A stretch of DNA of 11,082 nucleotides from Acidimicrobiaceae bacterium (GCA_025463965.1 JAODBN010000238.1:1-11082); one strand, 5' to 3'; positions 1 through 6,865 are shown, counted from the stretch's first letter. Notes: generated by a model from the sequence alone, not told the origin. Numbers and translations are program-made.

Positions 1-386
1 CGGACGTGCCCGCGCTCACGCCGAAGAGAGGGGCGAGCCCTGCTCGGGACGTCTCGCCAGGCGCTGAGCCGACCCCATCGGCGGAGCCGACGAACGTTTT
101 GCTGAGCGAAGCTCCCGCCCCCGCCCCGAAGCGTTCCGAGCGTCCGGCCGCAACCCCTCAGGCGTCTGCTCCGGCGTCCGGGGAGCCGACGCGGCCGGTT
201 CGATCCCTCGGCGCCCTGTTCGAGGAGGAGCAGCCTCAGGCCGAACGCTCCGAGCTCGTGCGAAGCCACCGCTCCGCACCGGATGCCAGCCAGGCCATGG
301 TGCGCCAGCTCCCCGACGAGGAGCCCGCCGAGAAGGCTCAGCCCGAGCCCAGCCACGCGGTCTTCGACTTCGAGGAAGAGGAGTAA
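1..386 (+). CDS. C-terminal fragment of an unknown Pro/Ala-rich acidic-tailed protein
   Basis: This reading frame is open to the left edge and ends at TAA 384-386, so only the last ~127 residues are seen; the GTG at 6-8 is probably an internal Val codon rather than the start. The visible part is low-complexity and probably disordered: it is rich in Pro, Ala, Ser, Glu and Arg, has no recognisable fold, no membrane segment and no cysteine. Two short hydrophobic-acidic clusters stand out, LGALFEEE near the middle and VFDFEEEE as the last eight residues, which resemble short linear docking motifs at the end of a flexible tail. I do not recognise the protein; the folded part must lie outside the window. 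Codon use (GC-rich third positions) and a good convergent terminator after the stop support that it is a real coding end. Confidence 0.6.
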   Translation, partial: DVPALTPKRGASPARDVSPGAEPTPSAEPTNVLLSEAPAPAPKRSERPAATPQASAPASGEPTRPVRSLGALFEEEQPQAERSELVRSHRSAPDASQAMVRQLPDEEPAEKAQPEPSHAVFDFEEEE

Positions 387-389
387 CCG

Positions 390-411
390 CCGGCGCCCGC
401 TCAGGCGCCGG
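390..411. terminator. GC hairpin between converging genes (probable bidirectional terminator)
   Basis: An 8-bp perfect stem, CCGGCGCC at 390-397 with GGCGCCGG at 404-411, closes a 6-nt loop (CGCTCA). It sits in the 28-nt gap between the stop of the plus-strand tail fragment (386) and the stop of the minus-strand GGDEF/EAL gene (415), where both transcripts need to end. There is no U-tract on either side, as is common in high-GC genomes, so its terminator role is inferred from position and stem. Confidence 0.55.
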
Positions 412-414
412 GCG

Positions 415-2850
415 TCACCAACAGTTCGGGCCCTGCTCGATGAACTTCTTGAGCTGCTCCGCCGTCACCGGCGGAGAGAAGTAAAAGCCCTGCGCGAGCT
501 GGCAGCCGAGATTGTTCAAGGCCGCTAACTGCTCCGCGCTCTCGACGCCCTCGGCGATCGTGTAGATGCCCATCGCTTCGGTCATGCCGACGACCCCCGC
601 GATGACGGCCTGACTGTGCGGGGCGTCGGGGAGGCCAGCCACAAGTGACCGGTCGACCTTGACGCGGTCGATAGGCAGCTGCACCAGGTAGGCGAGCGAG
701 GAATAGCCGGTCCCAAAGTCGTCCAAGGCGAAGTGGACGCCGATGTCTCCGAGGCGCCGCAGCGTCCAGCCCGCGCCGTCCAGATCGTGGATGACGGAGG
801 TCTCGGTGATCTCCAGCACCAGCCGGTCGGGCGCGAGTCCCGCCGCTTCCACGGCCTCGGCCACCCGGTTCACGAGGTTCGGGGCGCTCAGCTGGCGCGC
901 CGAGAGGTTCACGGCCACCCGAACGTCGCCAGCCGGGCCCGTCGGCCAAGTCACCGCGGACCGACAGGCCTCACCGATGACCCAGCGTCCGAGCTCGAGG
1001 ATGGATCCGGTCTCCTCGGCCAGCGAGATGAACTCTGACGGAAGGAGAAGGCCGCGCGTCGGGTGCTCCCAGCGGACGAGCGCTTCGGCTCCCACCAACA
1101 AGCCCGTCCGCAGCTCCACGATCGGCTGGTAATGGAGCACGAACTGGCCTCGGTCCATTCCCTGGCGCAGCGCCGTGTGGGTCTCGATCTTCGCCTGGGC
1201 CTCCGCACGCATGCCCTCGACGAAAATTTCCGCGCAACCGCCATTTCGCGCCTCGGCCGCACGCATGGCCACGTGGGCCTCGGCGAGGTGGTCGTCGAGG
1301 CTGGCCGTCGCGGTGAAGAACGCCGGGTCGATGAGAGTGGCCCCGACGCTGACGGTCCCGTAGACGTCACGGCCCCCGATGTGCATCGGATCTCCGCCGG
1401 CGCAAACGAGCTCGCCCGCCAGGCTCAGCGCCTCGTCTCGGTCCGCCAGCCCGCTCTCGAGCACGATGAAGTCATCGGCTCCCATGCGGGCGACGATGGC
1501 GCTCTCCGAGACGAGCTGCCTCAGAGACTGGCCGGTCAGGCGGAGCATCTCATCGCCGGCGACCATGCCCAACCCTGCGTTGACGAGGCCGAACCGGTCC
1601 AGGTCGACGTGGGCGAGCAGGCTCCAGCGGTCCTGCGCTCCCTGAGCCCGGAGCTCGTCCCAGGCGGCCTCGAGCGCGATCCGGCTCGCCATCCCGGTGA
1701 GCGCGTCGGTGAGCATGAGCTGGGAAACCTCGAGCTCGACCAGCTTGGCGTGGTGGACGTCGGTGGAGACGATCTCGTGCAGCTCGCCCTCCGCCCCGTT
1801 CTCGAGCACACGGATGCTGGTGCGAACCCACAGCGGGGAGCCGTCTCGTCGCAGCGTCCGGTACTCGTAGCTGGAGCCGTCAAGGTTGCCGGTCTCCTGG
1901 TCGTGCCGGATCTGCTCGAGCACCGCAGGGTCGAGGCAGCGTTTGGCGAGCTCGGCTCCTCCCTCGAGGAGCTCCTCTGGAGTGAACCCCGTGAAGTGCT
2001 CGGCAGAGGAGCTCACGTACTCGATCACCTCCTGGGGGAAGCGCATGCGAAGGACCAGCGGCTCAGTGGCCTCCGCCTGACGCTTTCCTCCGAGTGCTTG
2101 GTACTGGTCGGTGACGTCGAGCGCGACCCCGTGGATCCGTGTCGGCGTGCCTTCGCTCTCCTCGACGACTCGGCTGCTCACTGCCAGCCACCGCGAAGCG
2201 CCGTCCGGAGCCAGCACCCGGTGGAGCGACGATCCCGGGCGGGTTCCGCCGAGAGCGGAGGTGGCGACCGAAAGCACACGGTCGCGCGCCTCGTCCGAGA
2301 GGTCGTCCAAAGCGGCCCAACCCACGGAGCGGTCGATCCCCGCCCGGCTCAGCAGGCCGCAGTCCCCTCGCGCCCACCACAGCGGCCGCGACCCGGAAAG
2401 GTCCACGTCGAAGGCGAGCGCGCCGGTACCGGCCATCACCTGCTCGACACCCTCCGAGGGGGACCCGGACAACCCGGAAGGCGGGCTGAGATCGCGCAGC
2501 GTGACCGATACGCCGCTCACGGAGGCCTCAGCGTCGAGCAAGGGGCCCGCGCTCAGCTCGACGGGCACCGTGGTGCCGTCCATTCTCCGGAGGACCGTCG
2601 GGTAGGCGGGAATGTCCTCGCCACGGCGTACCCGCTCCAACAGGCTGCCAAGGGCGCCCCGACGCTCCTCGCGCACCACGAGAGCGGCGCTTTGCCCGAC
2701 AAAGCGTCCTGCCGGGTAGCCGAGAATCCGCTCGACACCGTGCGTGATGGAGACGACCCGACCGGCAAGATCCAGCACTGCCGAGCCGAGCAAGCCCTGG
2801 CCTGGGGGAGGACCGCTCAGGGTCGCCTCGGTCGTGCCACCTGCCGCCAT
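415..2850 (-). CDS. PAS-PAS-PAS-GGDEF(degenerate)-EAL c-di-GMP phosphodiesterase
   Basis: An 811-residue, probably cytosolic signalling protein (no signal peptide or membrane segment). In order: PAS-like domains at about 19-122, 135-250 (ends PDGASRWL...DVTDQY) and 267-368 (ends RRDGSPLWV...STDVHHAK); a GGDEF fold at about 378-535, entered by TDALTGMASR; and an EAL domain at about 555-805. The GGDEF signature is GADDF (457-461) instead of GG(D/E)EF and the RxxD inhibitory site upstream is replaced by SESA, so cyclase activity is doubtful. The EAL domain keeps its motifs: EAL 589-591, Asn648 in VNLS, Glu680 in EITE, DDFGTG 710-715, Lys731, AEGVE 766-770 and Gln787 in QGFYFSPP. I therefore infer c-di-GMP hydrolysis to pGpG, controlled by the PAS sensors, with the degenerate GGDEF perhaps binding GTP as an allosteric module. 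The ATG at 2850 is preceded by GAGGTG about 4-5 nt upstream. The gene stands alone, divergent from tRNA-Lys. Confidence 0.93.
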   Translation of the reverse strand: MAAGGTTEATLSGPPPGQGLLGSAVLDLAGRVVSITHGVERILGYPAGRFVGQSAALVVREERRGALGSLLERVRRGEDIPAYPTVLRRMDGTTVPVELSAGPLLDAEASVSGVSVTLRDLSPPSGLSGSPSEGVEQVMAGTGALAFDVDLSGSRPLWWARGDCGLLSRAGIDRSVGWAALDDLSDEARDRVLSVATSALGGTRPGSSLHRVLAPDGASRWLAVSSRVVEESEGTPTRIHGVALDVTDQYQALGGKRQAEATEPLVLRMRFPQEVIEYVSSSAEHFTGFTPEELLEGGAELAKRCLDPAVLEQIRHDQETGNLDGSSYEYRTLRRDGSPLWVRTSIRVLENGAEGELHEIVSTDVHHAKLVELEVSQLMLTDALTGMASRIALEAAWDELRAQGAQDRWSLLAHVDLDRFGLVNAGLGMVAGDEMLRLTGQSLRQLVSESAIVARMGADDFIVLESGLADRDEALSLAGELVCAGGDPMHIGGRDVYGTVSVGATLIDPAFFTATASLDDHLAEAHVAMRAAEARNGGCAEIFVEGMRAEAQAKIETHTALRQGMDRGQFVLHYQPIVELRTGLLVGAEALVRWEHPTRGLLLPSEFISLAEETGSILELGRWVIGEACRSAVTWPTGPAGDVRVAVNLSARQLSAPNLVNRVAEAVEAAGLAPDRLVLEITETSVIHDLDGAGWTLRRLGDIGVHFALDDFGTGYSSLAYLVQLPIDRVKVDRSLVAGLPDAPHSQAVIAGVVGMTEAMGIYTIAEGVESAEQLAALNNLGCQLAQGFYFSPPVTAEQLKKFIEQGPNCW

Positions 2851-3068
2851 TTCACCTCTTCCACCACGCTGCCATCGTCCACGTCGACCCCACCCGCGGG
2901 CGGACCGCAGCCTCGGAAGCTGCTGCCGGCAGGCCGCTGTCCGACCTACACACCCCTACCCAACGGTCGATCGCCGCGCTGGCTTTAGGCGTACCTCTAC
3001 CATGATGTGGAAGCGAGCTCCGAGCAAGTCGGCCCGAGGGGACCGATGAGCGGGAGCCCGCCCTCCAC

Positions 3069-3141
3069 GGGCCGCTAGCTCATCGGGCAGAGCGGGGGAC
3101 TTTTAATCCCAAGGTGCCGGGATCGAGACCCGGGCGGCCCA
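3069..3141 (+). tRNA. tRNA-Lys (anticodon UUU)
   Basis: A full cloverleaf can be drawn over 73 nt. The acceptor stem GGGCCGC (3069-3075) pairs perfectly with GCGGCCC (3134-3140), followed by discriminator A3141. The D arm is GCTC/GAGC, the anticodon loop is CTTTTAA with anticodon TTT at 3102-3104, and the T stem CCGGG/CCCGG closes the loop ATCGAGA. The 3' CCA is not encoded (CGG follows). Two small departures: position 27 to 43 is a G-A mismatch, leaving four good anticodon-stem pairs, and T-loop position 54 is A rather than the usual U. Confidence 0.95.
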
Positions 3142-3232
3142 CGGCATCTCCCGGTCTCCCCGGCGCTGGCAGCCGCACGGAGGTCCCACACCCGACGAAT
3201 TCTGCGTGCGCGAGGTCTGCGGGCACGAGTAG

Positions 3233-3259
3233 CGCCACTCGACCAAGCGAGAGCTGGCG
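3233..3259. terminator. Imperfect hairpin downstream of the flavoprotein gene
   Basis: CGCCA-CTCG (3233-3241) can pair with CGAG-(AGC bulge)-TGGCG (3248-3259) around a 6-nt loop. It lies 29 nt beyond the minus-strand stop at 3288 and about 90 nt after the tRNA, a plausible place for a terminator of the flavoprotein transcript. The bulge and the lack of a U-tract make this weak. Nothing else recognisable is seen between 3142 and 3287. Confidence 0.25.
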
Positions 3260-3287
3260 GCAGTCGTTTGGATGGGCATTCTCAGTC

Positions 3288-5009
3288 TCACGCCAAGGCA
3301 AGATGCTCGTGGATCAGCCGCACCGCCATCGCACCCTCGCCGACCGCGGACGCAACTCGCTTGGTCGAGCCGCTCCGGACGTCTCCCACGGCGAAGACGC
3401 CCGGGCGGCTCGTCTCCAACGGGTAGGGGCGCCGGTCGGTCGGAGCGTTACCCCCCATCGGCTCCGAGAACGCTTCGGCTCCCGTGACGATGAAGTTCTT
3501 TTCGTCGAGCCCCAGCCGCCCCTCCAGCCACTGGACGTGGGGCTCGCCGCCGATGAAGCTGAACAGCGCCCGGGCGCTCAACTGCCGACGCTCACCGGTG
3601 CGGTTGTCCTCGACGACCACGGCCTCGAGCGCTGCGTCGCCAATGAGCTCACGCACCTCGTGATTCAGCATCACCTCCACGGAGGGGTCATGCCAGATCC
3701 GCGAGGCGAGGTAGCGAGACATGTTCTCCTCGAGATCGCTGCCCCTCACGATCAGCTGCACCTGAGCGTTGCGGGAGAGGAACAGGGCAGCCTGGCCCGC
3801 GGAGTTCCCGCCGCCGACGACCGCGACCGGTCGACCGCTGCAGAACTGCGCCTCGACCTGAGTCGCCGCGTAGAAAACGCACACCCCCTCGAACTGGTCG
3901 AGCCTCGAGAGATCGAGGCGCCGATAGTGCACCCCAGTCGCGATCAGCACCGATCGCCCGAGGACCTCGGCGTCGCCCCCGAAACGCACGAGATGACTCC
4001 GGTCCCGCTCGAGGTATCCGCACGCGACTCCTGGAATCATCAACTTGGCCATGAACTTCTCCGCCTGGACCACGGCCCGCTCGGCGAGCTCTGAACCGGA
4101 GATTCCCGATGGGAAGCCGAGGTAATTCTCGATCCGCGGCGAAGTCCCGGCCTGGCCCCCGCTTGCGACCGCCTCCAGCACCACCGTCTTCAGGCCCTCG
4201 GATGCGGCGTAGACGGCCGCCGCCAGACCGGCTGGGCCGGCCCCGACGACGAGCACGTCACAGACCATCTCCTTCATGCCCGGCGCGGTCATCCCGATCC
4301 GGCGAGCGAGGTCGACGTTGCTCGGGTTCCGGAGCACCTCGGTTCCCCGCCAGATGACGACAGGCGTCTGCCACGGTTCGATGGCGAGCTGTCTGAGGAG
4401 TGAGGCGGCGGAGTGGTCTTCTTCCAGGTCGATCCACCGGTGGGGCAGCCGGTTACGCGCGGCGAACTCGCGGAGCCGGCGCGTATCGGGTGAGAAACGT
4501 GAGCCGATGATCCGAAAGCCGACACCGAGGTCGACAAGGATCGAGCGTCGAAGGAGGTAGGCCCTCAGGATCAGGTCGCCGAGCGACGAATCTGACGCGA
4601 CGACCTCGCGGATGCGTTGGCTCGGCACGGCGAGAATCTCACCACCGGTGCGAACGACCGCGGAAGCGAACGCGACCTCTCCCACGATGAGACCGAGCTC
4701 GCCCAGGAATCGCCTCGGGCCGTGGACGCCGATCACTCGCTCTTCGCTCGTGCCCAGCGCGTCGGCCACTGCGACCGTGCCGGACAGCACGACGAAGAAG
4801 GTGTCGCTGCGTTCGCCTTCGCGATAGAGCACCTCGCCGGGAACCGTCGAGCGGACAGAGGCGCCCTCACGGAGCGCTGCCACCTGCGTCTCATCGAGTC
4901 GCGGGTAGGCGCCGAACAGGTCCGGTGTCTCGTTGGGGGTGTCCGCCAGGGGCGCTTGCTCGAGGATCACGGGTGGCTCGTGGGCGCGCGTCTTCGTGGC
5001 CTGGCTCAT
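3288..5009 (-). CDS. Cyclic-nucleotide-domain / thioredoxin-reductase-like FAD oxidoreductase fusion
   Basis: A 573-residue soluble flavoprotein. Domains in order: a cyclic-nucleotide-binding fold at ~32-155 (PGEVLYREGE, FFVVLSGTVAV, FLGELGLIVG); a thioredoxin-like domain at ~164-239 with SRFS where CxxC would sit; and a thioredoxin-reductase-like module from ~249, with FAD motif GAGPAG 256-261, GGQ...IENYLGFPSGISG 284-305, NADPH motif GGGNSA 399-404 and FAD motif AVGD 540-543. The CATCDG-type redox pair is missing; the same place reads VFYAATQVEA, a form I associate with this fusion family. Phe114 falls where CAP has its phosphate-binding Arg, so cNMP binding is doubtful. NAD(P)H oxidation by FAD is well supported, but the electron acceptor is unknown. 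I chose ATG 5009 (MSQATKTR) over an upstream GTG at 5108 because the extra 33 residues are Arg-rich, do not look like the family and would overlap the divergent zinc finger gene; no strong ribosome binding site precedes it. Confidence 0.9.
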   Translation of the reverse strand: MSQATKTRAHEPPVILEQAPLADTPNETPDLFGAYPRLDETQVAALREGASVRSTVPGEVLYREGERSDTFFVVLSGTVAVADALGTSEERVIGVHGPRRFLGELGLIVGEVAFASAVVRTGGEILAVPSQRIREVVASDSSLGDLILRAYLLRRSILVDLGVGFRIIGSRFSPDTRRLREFAARNRLPHRWIDLEEDHSAASLLRQLAIEPWQTPVVIWRGTEVLRNPSNVDLARRIGMTAPGMKEMVCDVLVVGAGPAGLAAAVYAASEGLKTVVLEAVASGGQAGTSPRIENYLGFPSGISGSELAERAVVQAEKFMAKLMIPGVACGYLERDRSHLVRFGGDAEVLGRSVLIATGVHYRRLDLSRLDQFEGVCVFYAATQVEAQFCSGRPVAVVGGGNSAGQAALFLSRNAQVQLIVRGSDLEENMSRYLASRIWHDPSVEVMLNHEVRELIGDAALEAVVVEDNRTGERRQLSARALFSFIGGEPHVQWLEGRLGLDEKNFIVTGAEAFSEPMGGNAPTDRRPYPLETSRPGVFAVGDVRSGSTKRVASAVGEGAMAVRLIHEHLALA

Positions 5010-5069
5010 CCAACCAGCGTCTCGGGGACCACTCGAAAATGAATCACGTGATCGCGTGGTTCGGGCGCG
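5010..5069. promoter_or_regulatory. Divergent promoter region with TCACGTGA palindrome
   Basis: The 60 nt between the flavoprotein start (minus) and the zinc finger start (plus) must hold both promoters. It includes an AT-richer patch (AAAATGAAT, about 5036-5044) and an 8-bp perfect palindrome TCACGTGA at 5044-5051, followed by a second CGTG at 5054-5057. No convincing -35/-10 pair is visible on either strand. The palindrome may be a regulator site, but an 8-mer palindrome can easily occur by chance. Confidence 0.3.
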
Positions 5070-5321
5070 ATGGACACCCCTCACCCTAGGGAGATGGGAT
5101 GCACGCACACAGACTTCATCCGGCCCGTGATCCCGTCTTCGGATAGTTGCGAGTCATGTGTCCTTATCGAGTGCCTCACCTGTGGTCTGGTCGGCTGCTG
5201 CGACTCGTCTCCCAATCGCCACGCTCGCGCTCACGCGCACGTCGCAGGCCACCCCATCGTCCGTTCCCTCGAGCTCGGCGAGGACTGGAGATGGTGCTAC
5301 ATCGACGAGCAGTTCGTCTGA
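5070..5321 (+). CDS. Small UBP-type zinc finger protein
   Basis: An 83-residue protein that is almost entirely a ZnF-UBP domain, the fold that in eukaryotes grips the free C-terminal Gly-Gly of ubiquitin. Zinc ligand candidates follow the family order: C11xH13, C27xxC30, C35xxC38, C43, H51, H55, H61 and C76, with the actinobacterial-style CCDSSPNRHA stretch at 43-52 and the W-C-Y of EDWRWCYIDE at 75-77 matching the ubiquitin-tail pocket of HDAC6. The segment between C30 and C35 is only VLIE; related fingers have eight or more residues there, including a Trp. The start is uncertain: ATG 5070 gives MDTPHPRE first, while ATG 5094 (MGCTHTDF) resembles how homologues begin, but its AGGGAG lies directly against the codon. 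It is divergent from the flavoprotein gene and 17 nt upstream of the DUF2252 gene, probably one transcript. Its role in bacteria is unknown. Confidence 0.85.
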   Translation: MDTPHPREMGCTHTDFIRPVIPSSDSCESCVLIECLTCGLVGCCDSSPNRHARAHAHVAGHPIVRSLELGEDWRWCYIDEQFV

Positions 5322-5338
5322 GCCGAACGAGCGCAGCG

Positions 5339-6697
5339 ATGCAAGACCGCATTCAGACAGTGCGATCCCGTGAGCAGGGAAGGCGACTCGGCAAAGCGCT
5401 TCGGGACGAGGTCCCCTTCGCCCTGCACGCAAGCTGGGCGCCAGCACCCAACCGGCGAGATCCACTGTCGATTCTCGCGGAGGGCGACGACGAGCGGCTG
5501 GCCGATCTGGTGCCGGTGCGATACGGGAGGATGGTCGCCTCTCCTTTCGCCTTCCTGCGAGGCGCCGCGGCAATCATGGCCGCCGATCTGTTCAGCACCT
5601 ACTCGATCGGCTTGCGCCTCCAGCTCTGCGGCGATGCGCACCTGGCGAACTTCGGAGTGTTCGGGACCCCGGAGCGGAACGTCCTGTTCGACCTGACCGA
5701 CTTCGACGAGACGCTGCCGGGGCCGTGGGAATGGGACGTGAAACGTCTGGCGGCGAGCATTGAGGTGGCGGCACGCGGGCTCGACGTCGGTGCCGCGACC
5801 TCTCAGGGCATCGTCAGGCAGACGATCGGCGCCTATCGCAGTCGGATGGCAGAGCTCTCGGGTATGGGCCCTCTCGACGTCTGGTACGAGCGGACCGACG
5901 TGCAAACGGTGCAGGAGATCGCCCGCCAGCATCGGGCAAAGGACGTGGCACGCCAGCTGCATCCCGACCGGGTGCGCCAACGCACCAGTCTTTCGGCGCT
6001 TCCCAAGCTCACCGCCGTGGTCGAAGGACGTCGTCGGATCATCGATGACCCCCCATTGATCGTGCACGAGGATCCGATATCGGGGAACCAAGCGAGGATC
6101 ATTACCGGATACGTCGAGTCCCTGCCCGTCGACCGTCGGCCGCTGCTCGAGCGTTACACGGTCGCGGACACTGCACGTAAGGTCGTCGGGGTCGGCAGTG
6201 TTGGCACGCGCTGCTACTTGACGCTTCTCATGGACGGGGACGGCCTCTCACCGCTCTTCCTCCAGCTGAAACAGGCGAACGAGGCGGTGCTGTCCGAATA
6301 CGTCGGGGCCTCCGACTTCTCTCATCAGGGCGAGCGAGTCGTCCGCGGACAACGCCTGATGCAGTCAGCAAGCGACCTCTTCCTCGGCTGGACCAGCTAT
6401 GGGGGATACGAGTACTACGTGCGCCAGTTCCGAGACATGAAGGGCTCGGTCAATCTCGACACCATCACACCCAAGGGGCTGGAGAGCTACTCCCTCGTCT
6501 GTGGTCGAACCCTCGCCCGCGCGCACGCAAGGGTGGGCGACGGTTCGGTCATCGCCGGTTATCTCGGGCACAGCGACGGATTCGACCAGGCGATCGAGGA
6601 GTTCGCGGTGGCCTATGCCGACCAAACCGAGCGCGATCACATGGCGCTCGTCGAGGCGGTCCGGGGCGGTCTCGTCCCCGCTCGCATGGGCGCGTGA
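5339..6697 (+). CDS. DUF2252 family protein (possible kinase-like fold)
   Basis: A 452-residue soluble protein of the DUF2252 family. Recognition rests on LQLCGDAHLANFG (94-106), LFDLTDFDET (116-125), WEWDVKRLA (130-138), KVVGVGSVGTRCY (281-293), FLQLKQANEA (307-316), YYVRQFRDMKGS (359-370) and the C-terminal LARAHARVGD (392-401). GDAHLANFG followed by DFDE resembles the catalytic loop and metal-binding aspartate of aminoglycoside-phosphotransferase-like kinases, but no substrate is known and I assign none. The frame is open further upstream to an ATG at 5147, yet those 64 residues are Arg/Pro-rich and lie antiphase over the zinc finger gene, so ATG 5339 (MQDRIQTVRS), 17 nt after the zinc finger stop, is the likely start, although its ribosome binding site is weak (GAGCG). 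It probably shares a transcript with the zinc finger gene. Confidence 0.88.
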   Translation: MQDRIQTVRSREQGRRLGKALRDEVPFALHASWAPAPNRRDPLSILAEGDDERLADLVPVRYGRMVASPFAFLRGAAAIMAADLFSTYSIGLRLQLCGDAHLANFGVFGTPERNVLFDLTDFDETLPGPWEWDVKRLAASIEVAARGLDVGAATSQGIVRQTIGAYRSRMAELSGMGPLDVWYERTDVQTVQEIARQHRAKDVARQLHPDRVRQRTSLSALPKLTAVVEGRRRIIDDPPLIVHEDPISGNQARIITGYVESLPVDRRPLLERYTVADTARKVVGVGSVGTRCYLTLLMDGDGLSPLFLQLKQANEAVLSEYVGASDFSHQGERVVRGQRLMQSASDLFLGWTSYGGYEYYVRQFRDMKGSVNLDTITPKGLESYSLVCGRTLARAHARVGDGSVIAGYLGHSDGFDQAIEEFAVAYADQTERDHMALVEAVRGGLVPARMGA

Positions 6698-6758
6698 GCG
6701 CCTCGAACCTACGCGAAGGCGGGATGTGGCCTCGTTTTCTGACGCGTACGTTGCAAGC

Positions 6759-6780
6759 GTGCCCCGTGTTCCGGGTGCAC
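6759..6780. terminator. Bulged hairpin after the DUF2252 gene
   Basis: GTGCCCCG (6759-6766) pairs with CGGG-(T bulge)-GCAC (6772-6780) around a 5-nt loop, 61 nt after the DUF2252 stop and 85 nt before the DUF1269 start. It could end the zinc finger/DUF2252 transcript or be a leader structure of the next gene. No U-tract follows. The rest of 6698-6853 shows no clear promoter. Confidence 0.3.
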
Positions 6781-6853
6781 AGTCGGTCCCACCGTTGCTC
6801 CGTCGGCGCGTCGCTGCGATCGAGCGAACTTGTGCGTGGCGACGGTCGATCCC

Positions 6854-6859
6854 AAGGAG
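6854..6859 (+). promoter_or_regulatory. Ribosome binding site deciding the DUF1269 start
   Basis: AAGGAG sits 6 nt before the ATG at 6866. This ideal spacing rejects the longer frame from the GTG at 6830, which would place the site inside the coding region. Confidence 0.85.
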
Positions 6860-6865
6860 TCGTCG

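Noticed and set aside
1063..2988. Long plus-strand open frame (641 codons) antisense to the GGDEF/EAL gene
   Set aside because: Its translation is Arg/His/Gln-rich with no domain, and the opposite strand encodes clear PAS, GGDEF and EAL motifs. High third-position GC keeps the antisense frame open.
2851..3068. Promoters for tRNA-Lys and the GGDEF/EAL gene in the 218-nt divergent spacer
   Set aside because: Both must be here, but no -35/-10 pair with sensible spacing is convincing; CATGAT at 3001-3006 matches only half of a -10 and has no partner.
3080..3301. Minus-strand small frame over the tRNA-Lys gene
   Set aside because: Its C-terminal residues (GLDPGTLGLKVPRSAR) are simply the antisense of the tRNA, a common annotation artefact.
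3114..4094. Plus-strand open frame (326 codons) opposite the flavoprotein gene
   Set aside because: The minus strand carries FAD and NADPH motifs in the right order; this frame has none.
5010..5108. N-terminal extension of the flavoprotein to the GTG at 5108
   Set aside because: It would add 33 Arg-rich residues and overlap the divergent zinc finger gene and the promoter region.
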